DNA of 64,000 bases from Bog-473 sp963850095 (GTDB taxonomy: Bacteria; Actinomycetota; Acidimicrobiia; Acidimicrobiales; RAAP-2): contig CAWKJX010000009.1 of the NCBI GenBank assembly GCA_963850095.1, positions 124,001 to 188,000 on the forward strand. Direction: 5' to 3'. Position 1 is the stretch's first letter; the number at the start of each line of letters is the position of its first letter. The notes beneath the pieces were generated by a model, which was given only the letters and a program-made list of their open reading frames with translations, was not told the DNA's origin and made no database searches. Both the position numbers and the translations under genes were made by a program. Shown piece after piece: positions 42,734 through 51,780 of this stretch.

Positions 42734-43591
42734 CTACACCATTGTCTGTCCGGCGCTGACGTTCAACGCCTCGCCCGTGACACCCCGGGCGTCGTCGGAG
42801 AGGAGCCAGCACATGGCGGCTGCGATCTCCTCGGCGCTCTGCAGGCGCCCCAGGGGAATTTCGCGGGTGATCCACTCCTGCAGGCGCTCGGTGCCTCCCA
42901 TCAAGAGGCCGAACATGCCGTCCTTGTTGATGAGGTCGGTGTCCACGGTGCCCGGGCACACCGCGTTCACCGCGATGCCCTGGGGACCCAACTCGCTGGC
43001 CAGGGTCTGGGTGAGCAGGATCACGCCGGCCTTGGCCGCGCAGTAGGCGCCCAGGAACGGGAAGGCGCGCTTGCCGGCCTGGCTGGCCACGTTGCAGATG
43101 CGGCCACCCGTGCCCGCCGCCACCATGCGGGACGCGCAGGCCCGCGACACGAGCCAGGTGCCGACCACGTTCACGTCGAGCACCCGGCGGAACTCGTCGG
43201 CCTCCACGGTCAGCAGGGGGCCGAGCCCGAAGCCGGGCCCGCTGCCACCGGCCACGTTGGCCACCAGCGTGATGGTCCCCAGTTCGGCACTGGCCTGGGC
43301 CACGGCCGCCTCGACCGCGGCCTCGTCGGAGACGTCGGCCACCACGGTGGCGGCGCGCCCGCCCAGGGCGGCGATCTCCTGGGCCAGCGAGGCCAGGTCG
43401 TCGGTGCTCCCGGTGCCGTGGGCCGGCGCCTCCTCGTAGGGGCGGGCGATGTCGAGGCAGGCCACGTCCGCCCCCAGGCGGGCCAGACCGAGCGCGGTGG
43501 CCCGCCCGATGCCGCGCGGCCGGGCCGCTCCGGTGACCAGCGCCACCCGCCCCGTCAATGGGCGCTCTCGGGGTTCGTGTGTGAGACTCAC
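42734..43591 (-). CDS. Short-chain dehydrogenase/reductase
   Basis: A 285-residue SDR. The cofactor motif appears as TGAARPRGIGRATA, one residue longer than usual. CLDIARP after the second strand indicates NAD(H). NVAGG stands for the NNAG motif; the catalytic Ser is in CNVASQAGKRAF and YCAAK gives Tyr and Lys. An insert around YEEAPAHGTGSTDDL is seen in SDRs that hold NAD tightly (mycofactocin type), though that call is tentative. The start GTG at 43591 is at the family's N terminus. It is divergent from the zinc ADH with a 56-base gap. Confidence 0.88.
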   Translation of the reverse strand: MSLTHEPRERPLTGRVALVTGAARPRGIGRATALGLARLGADVACLDIARPYEEAPAHGTGSTDDLASLAQEIAALGGRAATVVADVSDEAAVEAAVAQASAELGTITLVANVAGGSGPGFGLGPLLTVEADEFRRVLDVNVVGTWLVSRACASRMVAAGTGGRICNVASQAGKRAFPFLGAYCAAKAGVILLTQTLASELGPQGIAVNAVCPGTVDTDLINKDGMFGLLMGGTERLQEWITREIPLGRLQSAEEIAAAMCWLLSDDARGVTGEALNVSAGQTMV

Positions 43592-43647
43592 GCGGCAAAC
43601 GTAGCGACGAAACGCGGGCGGGTGCACCGTCCGGAGGTTGGGTGGGC

Positions 43648-44715
43648 ATGCGAGCCGCGGTGACGAGGGGTGGGCAGCTGGTGGTGGGCGACGTCGCCGA
43701 TCCGGTGCCGTCGTCGGGCCACGTGGTGGCGCGTTCGCTCTCCGCGGGCATCTGCGGGTCGGACCTGCACGCCTTGGCGGACTTCGCCCACTTCACCGGC
43801 CTCATGGACTCGGTCGGGGTGCCGGCCCTCGACGCGTCGGCCGACTGCGTGTTCGGGCACGAGTTCTGCGCCGAAATCGTCGAGCACGGACCCGACACCG
43901 CCGGCACGCTCCCGGTCGGGACCCGCGTCTGCTCGGTGCCCATCCTGGTCGGGCCGACCGGCGTGGAGCAGATCGGCTACTCCAACCACTACCCGGGCGC
44001 GCTGGCCGAGCACCTGGTGCTCCAGGAGCTGTTGCTGCTGCCGGTGCCCGACGGGGTCGACACCGACCTGGCCGCCCTGACCGAACCGCTGGCCGTGGGC
44101 GAGCACGCCGTGGGCCTGGCCGGCCTCGACGCGGGGCAGCCGTGCCTCGTCGTGGGGTGCGGCCCGGTGGGGCTGGCCGTGATCGCGGCCCTGAAGGCCC
44201 GCGGGCACGGCCCGGTGCTGGCGGCCGACTTCTCGCCGACGCGTCGCCGGCTGGCCGAGGCCTTCGGGGCCGACGTCGTCCTCGACCCGGCCGAGGGCTC
44301 GCCGCACGACCGCTGGAGCGATTTCGGCGTGCCGCGCACCGTCATGGAGCGCATCGGGTCGGCCATGTTGGGCGGCGGCGTCAAGGACCCGGTCATCTTC
44401 GAGGCGGTCGGCGTGCCCGGCATGCTCCAGTCGCTCATCGCCGAGGCGCCGCCGCACAGCCGCATCGTCGTGGTGGGCGTGTGCATGCACACCGACGCCA
44501 TAGAACCGTTCATGGCGGTCACCAAGGAGCTGGAGTTGCGCTTCTCCTTCGGCTACACGCCCGACGAGTTCGCAGCCACGCTCGCCCGCCTGTCCACCGG
44601 CATGCCGGGGGCCGAGCTGCTGGTGACCTCCGCCGTCGACCTGGCCGGCGCCCCGGGCGCCTTCGAGACGCTGCGCACCCCGGGCGAGCACGGCAAAATC
44701 CTCGTCAAGCCCTAG
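43648..44715 (+). CDS. Zinc-dependent alcohol dehydrogenase (MDR family)
   Basis: A 355-residue medium-chain dehydrogenase. The catalytic zinc ligands lie in GICGSDLH (Cys ~36) and GHEFCAEI (His/Glu ~73). The Rossmann motif is GCGPVGLAVIAAL (~173). The four-cysteine structural-zinc lobe of classic ADHs is absent; only one Cys occurs where it would be (RVCSVPILVG). GGAGG lies ahead of both the ATG at 43648 and a GTG at 43642; the ATG gives the usual N terminus. It probably oxidises an alcohol made by the monooxygenase/hydrolase that follow 12 bases later. Confidence 0.88.
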   Translation: MRAAVTRGGQLVVGDVADPVPSSGHVVARSLSAGICGSDLHALADFAHFTGLMDSVGVPALDASADCVFGHEFCAEIVEHGPDTAGTLPVGTRVCSVPILVGPTGVEQIGYSNHYPGALAEHLVLQELLLLPVPDGVDTDLAALTEPLAVGEHAVGLAGLDAGQPCLVVGCGPVGLAVIAALKARGHGPVLAADFSPTRRRLAEAFGADVVLDPAEGSPHDRWSDFGVPRTVMERIGSAMLGGGVKDPVIFEAVGVPGMLQSLIAEAPPHSRIVVVGVCMHTDAIEPFMAVTKELELRFSFGYTPDEFAATLARLSTGMPGAELLVTSAVDLAGAPGAFETLRTPGEHGKILVKP

Positions 44716-44727
44716 AAACGGAGACCG

Positions 44728-45921
44728 ATGACAAGCATTGACGCCGACGGGCACCTGCAGTTCGGCATCTTCCTGGCCCCGTTCCACCCCGTCGGCCAGA
44801 ACCCGACGCTGGCGCTCGAGCGCGACCTGGAGCTGATCGAGCACCTCGACGCGTTGGGCTTCGCCGAAGCCTGGTTCGGCGAGCACCACTCGGCCGGCTA
44901 CGAAATCATCGCCTCACCCGAGGTCTTCATCGCCGCCGCGGCCTCGCGCACCAAGCACATCCGCCTAGGCACCGGCGTCTCCTCGCTGCCCTATCACCAC
45001 CCCTTCATGTTGGCCGACCGCATGGTGCTGCTCGACCACCTGACCCGGGGACGGGTCATGATCGGCGTCGGGCCGGGCGCGCTGCCTTCCGACGCCTTCA
45101 TGATGGGCATCGACCCGGCCAAGCAACGCGACATGATGGAGGAGTCGCTCGAGGCCATCCTCCTCCTCCTCGCCGGTGAGACCGTCTCCAGGCAGACCGA
45201 CTGGTTCACGCTGAACGGCGCCCGGTTGCAGCTGCGCCCCTACCAGCGCCCATTCCCGGAGGTGGCCGTGGCGGCCCAGGTGTCGCCCGCCGGGCCCCGG
45301 GCGGCCGGGCGCTTCGGCTGCAGCCTGCTCTCCATCGGCGCCACCTCGGCGGGCGGCTTCGACGTGCTGGGCTCGCACTGGGTGGTCATGGAGGAGCGCG
45401 CCGAGGAGTTCTCCACCACCGTCGACCGTAACAACTGGCGCCTGGTCGGACCCATGCACATCGCCGACACCAAGGAGCAGGCGGTGGCGGACGTGGCCTT
45501 CGGACTGGAGGAGTGGGTGGACTACTTCCAGCGCGTGGCCGCCCTGCCCCTGGCGCCCCCGACCGAGAACTTCGAGTCGCTGGTCGACGCGCTCAACGCG
45601 TCCGGCTTCGCCGTCATCGGCACGGTGGACGACGCCATCGCCCAGATCGAGCGCCTGCAGGAGCAGTCGGGCGGCTTCGGCACCTTCCTCCTCATGGGCC
45701 ACGAGTGGGCCGACACCGCGGCCACCCGCCACTCCTACGAGCTCATCGCCCGCTACGTGGCGCCGCGCTTCCAGGGCTCGACCGAGACCTTGACGGCCAG
45801 CCGGGACTGGGCGGCCGAGAACCGGCCTGAATTCATCGGCGCCGCGGGCAACGCCGTGATGTCGGCCATCCAGAAGCACCACGAGGAGAAGGCGGCCAAG
45901 GCCGAGACGAGCAATGTCTGA
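44728..45921 (+). CDS. LLM-class flavin-dependent monooxygenase (limonene monooxygenase-like)
   Basis: A 397-residue bacterial-luciferase-fold enzyme. The start FGIFLAPFHPVGQNPTLALE and AWFGEHHSAGYE, then LGTGVSSLPYHHP and LDHLTRGRVMIGVGPG are hallmarks of the LLM group that includes limonene 1,2-monooxygenase LimB. It uses reduced FMN from a separate reductase to add one oxygen to an unsaturated or cyclic substrate. The stop overlaps the epoxide hydrolase start by 8 bases, so the two are made together. That pairing fits epoxidation followed by hydrolysis. The true substrate is unknown. Confidence 0.85.
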   Translation: MTSIDADGHLQFGIFLAPFHPVGQNPTLALERDLELIEHLDALGFAEAWFGEHHSAGYEIIASPEVFIAAAASRTKHIRLGTGVSSLPYHHPFMLADRMVLLDHLTRGRVMIGVGPGALPSDAFMMGIDPAKQRDMMEESLEAILLLLAGETVSRQTDWFTLNGARLQLRPYQRPFPEVAVAAQVSPAGPRAAGRFGCSLLSIGATSAGGFDVLGSHWVVMEERAEEFSTTVDRNNWRLVGPMHIADTKEQAVADVAFGLEEWVDYFQRVAALPLAPPTENFESLVDALNASGFAVIGTVDDAIAQIERLQEQSGGFGTFLLMGHEWADTAATRHSYELIARYVAPRFQGSTETLTASRDWAAENRPEFIGAAGNAVMSAIQKHHEEKAAKAETSNV

Positions 45922-46888
45922 GATCACCCACGAGCAGGTCCCGGCCAACGGGGTGGAACTGCACGTGGCCGTGGCCGGCCCCTCCACCGGACCGCCGGTG
46001 GTGTTGTGCCACGGTTTCCCCGAGCTGTGGTACTCGTGGCGCCACCAGCTCGACGCCCTGAGCGACGCCGGCTACCGCGTCCTGGCCCCCGATCTGCGGG
46101 GCTACGGCGGCAGCTCGCACCCGAGGGAGGTGGCCGACTACGGCTCCGACAAGCTCACGGGCGACCTGTGCGGGCTGCTCGACCACTACGGCTACGAGAG
46201 GGCGGCTTTCTCCGGCCACGACTGGGGCTCCATGGTCGTGTGGGAGCTGGGCCGGCTCCACCCCGAGCGGGTGTCGTCCATCTACAACCTGAGCGTGCCC
46301 TATTCGCAGGCGTCGGGGCCCCCGATCGAGATCTTCAAGCACCTCTTCGGCGACCGCTTCTTCTACATGCTCTATTTCCAGGAGGTCGGTCCGGCCGAGG
46401 CGGAGTTCGACGCCGACCCGCGCCACTACGTGCGCACCATGCTCTACTCGGCCGGTGGCGAGGGCATGACCGACCCCGGCCGGCCCGTGGCCGGCCTGGC
46501 GCCCGCCGCCGGCACGAGGTTCCTCGACATCATGCCCGCGGCGCCGGAGGTGCTGCCGGCCTGGCTGACCGAGTCCGACGTCGACGTCTACGCCGAGGGG
46601 CTGGCGCAGGGAGGCCTGTTCGGGCCGCTGAGCTTCTACCGCAACCTCAATGCCAATTGGGAACGGTCCAAGGACATTCCGGCCTCCGTGTACACCATGC
46701 CGACCGGGTTCCTCACGGGTTCGGCCGACCCGGTGGCCATCATGATGCCCGGAGCGGCGGAGGCCATGGCCACGATGTTGCCCGACTTCCGCGGCGCCAC
46801 CGTGATCGACGGCGCCGGGCACTGGGTGCAGCAGGAACGCCCGGCCGAGACGAACGCGGCCATGCTGTCCTTCCTCGAATCGGTGTGA
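45914..46888 (+). CDS. Alpha/beta hydrolase, epoxide hydrolase type
   Basis: A 324-residue hydrolase. The oxyanion motif is HGFPE (res 33-37), the nucleophile is Asp103 in SGHDWGS (Asp, not Ser, which marks epoxide hydrolases and dehalogenases), and one lid Tyr is in GPLSFYRN. The catalytic His is in GAGHWVQQE near the end. All key residues are in place, so it should open an epoxide to a diol. It overlaps the LLM monooxygenase gene before it and the serine hydrolase after it. Confidence 0.9.
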   Translation: MSEITHEQVPANGVELHVAVAGPSTGPPVVLCHGFPELWYSWRHQLDALSDAGYRVLAPDLRGYGGSSHPREVADYGSDKLTGDLCGLLDHYGYERAAFSGHDWGSMVVWELGRLHPERVSSIYNLSVPYSQASGPPIEIFKHLFGDRFFYMLYFQEVGPAEAEFDADPRHYVRTMLYSAGGEGMTDPGRPVAGLAPAAGTRFLDIMPAAPEVLPAWLTESDVDVYAEGLAQGGLFGPLSFYRNLNANWERSKDIPASVYTMPTGFLTGSADPVAIMMPGAAEAMATMLPDFRGATVIDGAGHWVQQERPAETNAAMLSFLESV

Positions 46889-47949
46889 GCGGCCGTCTCG
46901 TCACGCTGCCGGCGCAGCCGGCCGGGGTGCCGTGGCCGACCCGAGAGTGGCCCGAGGGCACGTTGCCCGCCGGGGTGGACCTGGAGCCACTGCTCGACCA
47001 GGTGTTCGACGACGAGGGCCCGCTGGCCACTACCTTCGCCGTGCTGGTGGTGCAGGGGGGCCGGGTGGTGGCCGAGCGCTACGGGGGCGCGCTGGAGCAC
47101 TTCGACCGGCCGCCGACGCCGGTGACCGCCGAGGTCCCGCTGCTCAGCTGGTCCATGGCCAAGTCCGTGCTGCACGCCGTGATCGGCCTGCTGGTGGGCG
47201 ACGGCCGGCTCGACCTCGACGCGCCGGCCGCCGTGCCCGGGTGGGCGGATGCCGGCGACCGGCGCCGGGCGATCACGCTGCGCCACCTGCTGGCCATGCG
47301 CGACGGCCTCGACTGGGTCGAGGACTACGTGGACGACCGCAGCTCCGACGTCATCAACATGCTCTTCGGCGACGGCCAGGCCGACATGGCCCGCTTCGCG
47401 GCCGACCGGGCGCTGGCCGCCGAACCCGGCACGCGCTTCAACTACTCGTCGGGCACGTCCAACATCGTCTCGGGCATCGTCGCCCGCACCGTCGGCCGGG
47501 GCGAGGCCTACGCCCGCTTCCTGCACGGCCGGCTCTTCGGTCCGCTCGACATGGCGAGCGCCGACCCCGAGTTCGACGAGGCCGGCACCTGGGTCGGGTC
47601 GTCCTACCTGCGGGCCACGGCCCGCGACTGGGCGCGCTTCGGGTTGTTCTACCTACGCGGCGGCGTGTGGGACGGGGTCCCGTTGCTCCCGCCGGGATGG
47701 GTCGACTACGGGCGGACGATGATCTCGGAGGACCCCGAGGACGCCAGCCCGTTCGGCGCCCACTGGTGGGGCGTGGTCGGCGACAGGCACGGCACCTTCC
47801 GCGCCTCGGGCTACGAGGGGCAGTCGATCACGATCTGCCCGCCCCTCGATCTCGTGGTGGTGCGCCTCGGGAAAACGCCCTACGAGCGGGAGGCCACCCT
47901 CGTGCCCTGGCGCGCCGCCATGGTGGAGGCGTTCGCCGCCGCCCGCTGA
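46885..47949 (+). CDS. Serine hydrolase (class C beta-lactamase-like family)
   Basis: A 354-residue enzyme of the beta-lactamase/DD-peptidase fold. The SxxK motif is SMAK (res 90-93), the YxS/N-type motif NYSSGTSN (~190), and a KTG-like position near HGTFRASG. No signal peptide is present, so it is likely a cytosolic esterase (EstB or nylon-oligomer hydrolase type) rather than a beta-lactamase. The GTG at 46885 overlaps the epoxide hydrolase stop, keeping it within the same translated unit. Confidence 0.85.
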   Translation: MSGRLVTLPAQPAGVPWPTREWPEGTLPAGVDLEPLLDQVFDDEGPLATTFAVLVVQGGRVVAERYGGALEHFDRPPTPVTAEVPLLSWSMAKSVLHAVIGLLVGDGRLDLDAPAAVPGWADAGDRRRAITLRHLLAMRDGLDWVEDYVDDRSSDVINMLFGDGQADMARFAADRALAAEPGTRFNYSSGTSNIVSGIVARTVGRGEAYARFLHGRLFGPLDMASADPEFDEAGTWVGSSYLRATARDWARFGLFYLRGGVWDGVPLLPPGWVDYGRTMISEDPEDASPFGAHWWGVVGDRHGTFRASGYEGQSITICPPLDLVVVRLGKTPYEREATLVPWRAAMVEAFAAAR

Positions 47950-47955
47950 ACGCGG

Positions 47956-48405
47956 TCAGCCGGCGCGGGAGGCCACGAAGACGGGGATCGGGCGCTCGGT
48001 CTTCTCCTGGTACTCGGCATAGGGCGGATAGGCGGCGACGGCCCGCTCCCACCACGCCGCCTTCTCGTCACCTTCCACCTCACGTACCGTCACCCGGAAC
48101 GGAGCCGGCCCGTCCTGAACGGTCACCTCGTCGGGATGGGCCTCCAGGTTGTAGAACCACTCGGGGTTCTCGGGCGCGCCGCCCTTGGAGGCGACGAGCG
48201 CGTACTCGCCCCCGTGCTCGACGCGCATAAGGGCGGTCTTGCGCACCTTGCCGCTCTTGGCGCCCCGCATGCCGATCACGATGATGGGCATGCCGGTGTC
48301 GAGCAGCGTGTTGGCGCGGGTGCCGCCGGAGGCCTCGTACTCGGCCACCTGGTCGCGCACCCACTGGGAGGGGCTGGGTTCGTAGTCACCTTCGAGTGTG
48401 GTCAT
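47956..48405 (-). CDS. F420/deazaflavin-dependent nitroreductase (Ddn) family protein
   Basis: A 149-residue split-barrel protein. The features GMPIIVIGMRGAKSGKVRKTALMRVEHGGEYALVASKGGAPENPEWFYNL (in parts) are those of Ddn: TxGRKSGxxRxxPL, then ASxGGxxxxPxWxxNL. These bind deazaflavin cofactor F420, showing the host likely makes F420. The physiological role is quinone or other enone reduction. It converges with the serine hydrolase (6 bases) and is divergent from the cyclase-family gene. Confidence 0.9.
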   Translation of the reverse strand: MTTLEGDYEPSPSQWVRDQVAEYEASGGTRANTLLDTGMPIIVIGMRGAKSGKVRKTALMRVEHGGEYALVASKGGAPENPEWFYNLEAHPDEVTVQDGPAPFRVTVREVEGDEKAAWWERAVAAYPPYAEYQEKTERPIPVFVASRAG

Positions 48406-48442
48406 GAGGGTCAGATTAAAGGAGACGGGCTACTCTCCCGCC

Positions 48443-49350
48443 GTGCCCCGCGAACCCATGTCCAGCGCCGACGTCCTCGCCTTCCACGGGTCGCTGTCCA
48501 ACTGGGGGCGCTGGGGCGACGACGACCAGCTGGGCGCGCTCAACCTGATCACGCCCGAGGTCACCGCCGCCGCGGCGGCGACGGTCACGAGCGGCCGCTC
48601 CGTATCGTGCGCCCGTCCCCTCGACACGGTGGCCGCCGTCGACAACCCGTCGCCGGTGGCCCACCACATGACCGGCACGGCGACCGAGGGATGGGGCGCC
48701 GACTACTTCGCCCTGGCCCCCCACGGGTTCGCCACCAGCCACCTCGACGCCCTGTGCCATGTCTTCTTCGAGGGGAAGATCTACAACGGCTACCCGATCG
48801 ACACCGTGACCGCCCACGGCGCCACCCGGCTCGGCATCCACCACCTGGCGGCCGGAATCGTCACCCGCGGTGTCCTGCTCGACTTGCCGGCCTGGTCGGC
48901 CTCGAGGCCCTCGAGCCGGGCACCCCGATCTTCCCCGAGGACCTCGAAGCGGCCGAGCAGAAGGCCGCGCTCGAGGTGGGCCCGGGGGACGTCCTCTTCG
49001 TGCGCACCGGCCGCTGGCGCTGGCGCGACCAACACGGGCCGTGGGACGCCACCAACCTGGCGGCGGGACTCGATGCCGCCTGCCTGCCGTGGCTGCGCGA
49101 CCGCGGTGTGGCCGCCCTGGGGAGTGACTGCGTCTCGGACGTGCTGCCCTCGCGGGTCGAGGGCGTGCCCATGCCGATCCACACCGTGGCCATCGTGGCC
49201 ATGGGGCTGCACCTCATGGACAACCTCGACTTCGACGGGCTCGCCGTGGCGTGCGCGGAAGAGGGGCGCTGGGCCTTCTTCCTCACCGTGGCGCCGCTGG
49301 TGCTCCGGCGCGGCACGGCTTCGCCGGTGAACCCGATCGCCGTTTTCTGA
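48443..49350 (+). CDS. Cyclase-family (kynurenine formamidase-like) protein, frameshifted
   Basis: About 302 residues. The N-terminal half carries WGRWGDDDQLGALNLITPE and the metal site HGFATSHLDALCHVFFEGKIYNG (HxxTHxDxxxH). The frame is lost at about 48885-48890 after GVLLDL. In the next frame it continues VGLEALEPGTPIFPEDLE, PGDVLFVRTGRWRW, a GSDCVSDVLPSRVEGVPMPIH stretch and MDNLDFDGLAVACAE. These belong to the cyclase_2/KynB-like family of Mn- or Zn-dependent hydrolases. The GTG at 48443 or the ATG at 48458 could be the start. Confidence 0.8.
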
Positions 49351-49503
49351 GTACGCCCCACGGCAATGAGGAGACACCCTGAAGCGGTGGTGGGATGGCA
49401 GCCGACGGATAGGTCACCGACCCGGCCGGGCTGGACGCACCCGGAGTCAGCGTGCTTGTGGGGAGGATGCTCGTCCGAAGCCGACCGACGAGGGAGAGTT
49501 GAC

Positions 49504-50130
49504 GTGGTGACAGGGGACGCAGAACGTGACGAGATGCTCGATCTCGCCGAGCGCCTCGCCGTGCTCGACGACGAGCAGTGGAACTCTCCGTCCCTGTGCG
49601 CAGAGTGGCGCATCAGAGACGTGCTCGCGCACGTGGTCGCAGGCGCGGAGGGTGCATTCGGGGTGGGCGCCATCTTCCGTGGGATGCTTCGCCACCGCTT
49701 CCACTACAACCGATGGGTGGCGGCTGACGGGCGCGCACGCGGTCAGCAGGACCCGGCGGTGGTTCTGGCGGCTCTTCGCAACGCCGCGGCCGACCGTGGA
49801 GTCCAGCCCGGTGGTCGGCCGGTCAGGGGCCTGATGCACGTCCTGATCCACGGCCAGGACATGTGTCGGCCTCTCGGCATCCGGCGCGACCTGCCCGAGG
49901 CCCATCTCATTCCCGTGGCGGACTTCGTCAAGGACGACGTGCATCTCTTCGGTGCCAAGAAGCGCATCGCCGGGTTGAGGCTCACGGCCACCGACATGGA
50001 CTGGTCCCATGGGAACGGACCCGAGGTGAAGGGTCCCGCGGAGGCGCTGGTGATGACGATGGCCGGGCGCCTGGTCGCTCTCGACGATCTCTCGGGCGAG
50101 GGAACGGCGGCGTTGGCCACCAGGCGCTAG
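49504..50130 (+). CDS. Maleylpyruvate isomerase-fold (TIGR03083-like, DinB superfamily) protein
   Basis: A 208-residue helical protein. The opening EMLDLAERLAVLDDEQWNSPSLCAEWRIRDVLAHVV is the standard start of the mycothiol-dependent maleylpyruvate isomerase family; the metal His are expected in AHVVAG, MHVLIHGQDMCRPLG and nearby. The family uses mycothiol in actinobacteria; individual members are usually unassigned. GAGGGAGAG upstream of the GTG at 49504 supports this start (a second GTG follows directly). It stands alone between the cyclase gene and the pyrE end. Confidence 0.8.
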   Translation: MVTGDAERDEMLDLAERLAVLDDEQWNSPSLCAEWRIRDVLAHVVAGAEGAFGVGAIFRGMLRHRFHYNRWVAADGRARGQQDPAVVLAALRNAAADRGVQPGGRPVRGLMHVLIHGQDMCRPLGIRRDLPEAHLIPVADFVKDDVHLFGAKKRIAGLRLTATDMDWSHGNGPEVKGPAEALVMTMAGRLVALDDLSGEGTAALATRR

Positions 50131-50200
50131 AGAGCGACGGACACGCACCGCTGCCTCAGCGCAGGAGAGACGTGGTGCCTTCAGGCTGCCGCGGCGGCGC

Positions 50201-50761
50201 TCAGGCCCCCTCGTAGGGGAACCCGAGGTCCGGAGCGGTCAGGACGGCCCGGAACGGGAGGTCCTCCGCGGCCGCCATGGCCTCGACCGTGCCGCCCCGG
50301 TCGACGACCGCCACCAGCAGGACGACCTCGGCCCCGGCCTCCTGGACCGCGTGTGCCGCCTCGAGCAGCGACGTGCCGCGGGTGACGGTGTCCTCGGTGA
50401 CCACGACCCGGTCGCCCGGATCGAGCGCGCCGGCGATCCGTCCGCCGGCGCCGTGGTCCTTGGCCTCCTTGCGCACGCTGAACGCCTTGAGCGGCCGGCC
50501 CCGGGTGGCCGCTACGCCGGCGGTGACGAAGGCGACGGGGTCGGCGCCCATGGTCAGGCCACCGATGGCGTTCGCCTCGGGTGGGATCACGGCCAGGAGC
50601 GCGTCGGCCACCAGCAGCATGGCCTCGGGACGGCAGACCGTCTGCTTGGAGTCGATGAACCACGTGCTCTTGCGACCCGACTTGAGGGTGAAGTCCCCCC
50701 GCTTGACCGAGTGCTCGAGCAGGTGGGCCCTCAGCGCGTCGACCGGGTCCACCTGGGTCAC
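50201..50761 (-). CDS. pyrE: Orotate phosphoribosyltransferase
   Basis: A 186-residue type I phosphoribosyltransferase. The PRPP motif is RVVVTEDTVTRGTSLLEA (res ~121-138). The start LRAHLLEHSVKRGDFTLKSGRKSTWFIDSK and the loop RKEAKDHGAGG with the catalytic Lys are typical for PyrE. It converts orotate and PRPP to OMP in pyrimidine synthesis. The GTG at 50761 overlaps the purM stop (GTGA), so a pyrimidine enzyme is translated together with purine enzymes. Confidence 0.92.
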   Translation of the reverse strand: MTQVDPVDALRAHLLEHSVKRGDFTLKSGRKSTWFIDSKQTVCRPEAMLLVADALLAVIPPEANAIGGLTMGADPVAFVTAGVAATRGRPLKAFSVRKEAKDHGAGGRIAGALDPGDRVVVTEDTVTRGTSLLEAAHAVQEAGAEVVLLVAVVDRGGTVEAMAAAEDLPFRAVLTAPDLGFPYEGA

Positions 50762-51775
50762 GAGTAGTGCACGCCGGGACCGTCGGTCACGGTGCCGATC
50801 ACGGTGGACCGTTGCCCCGCCGCCTGCAGCGTCGCCACGGCGTCGTCGGCCCGTGCCGGCTCCACCACCAGCGCCATCCCGATCCCCCGGTTGAAGACGC
50901 GGTCCATTTCGTCCTCGGCCACCTGGCCCAGGTGCTGTATTTCGGCGAAGACGCGTGGCTCGTCCCAGGCCGACCGGTCGAGCGCGGCCCCGAGGCCGGC
51001 GGGGAGCACGCGGGGCAGGTTCCCGACGATCCCGCCGCCGGTGATGTGGGCGCACGCGTGCAGGGCGTCGTCGAGGGCGGCGCGCACGGCCAGCACGGCC
51101 GGGGTGTAGATGACCGAGGGCCGCAGCAGCTCGTCGGCCACGCTGTGTCCGGCTCCCGCCCAGGCCGGCTCGTCGAGGCCGAGCCCGGCGCGCTCGAGCA
51201 GCACGTGGCGCGCCAGGGTGTAGCCGTTGGAACGCAGGCCGGGCGAGGCCAGACCGACGACGGCGTCACCGACACGCACCCGTTCTGGCCCGAGCTGGGT
51301 CCCCTGCTCCACCACGCCGACGGCGAAACCGGCCAGGTCGATTTCGTCGGGTGCCATGACGCCGGCGTGTTCGGCCGTCTCGCCGCCGATCAGGGCGCAG
51401 CCGGCCTGCCGGCAGCCCTCGTGCACACCGGCCACGACGGTGGCCACCGTGTCGGGGACCACCTTGCCGGTGGCCAGATAGTCGAGCATGAAGAGCGGCT
51501 CGGCCCCCACGCACACGAGGTCGTCCACGCACATGGCGACCAGGTCGACGCCGACGGTCTCGTAGCGACCGGTCGACCGGGCCACCACCAGCTTGGTGCC
51601 GACGCCGTCGGTGGACGACGACCAGGACGGGACTGGTGAAGCGGCTGAGATCGAGCGGGAACTGTCCGCCGAACCCGCCGATGCCCGAGACCATGGTGCG
51701 CAACCGCTCGACCGCGGCGTCACCGGCGGCAATGTCCACCCCGGCATCTGCGTAGGTGGCGCCCCCCTCGCCCAT
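50758..51775 (-). CDS. purM: Phosphoribosylformylglycinamidine cyclo-ligase, frameshifted
   Basis: AIR synthetase, about 338 residues. The N terminus is MGEGGATYADAGVDIAAGDA. At 51613-51622 the frame slips by one base within GTCGTCGTCC. After it come SSTDGVGTKLVVA, DLVCVGAEPLFMLDYLATG, AEHAGVM and the glycine-rich GGGIVGNLPRVLP, all PurM landmarks. An intact PurM is needed for purine synthesis, and the gene is in a coupled operon, so the break is most likely a sequence error. The start lies 5 bases after the purF stop. Confidence 0.92.
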
Positions 51776-51780
51776 GGTGG

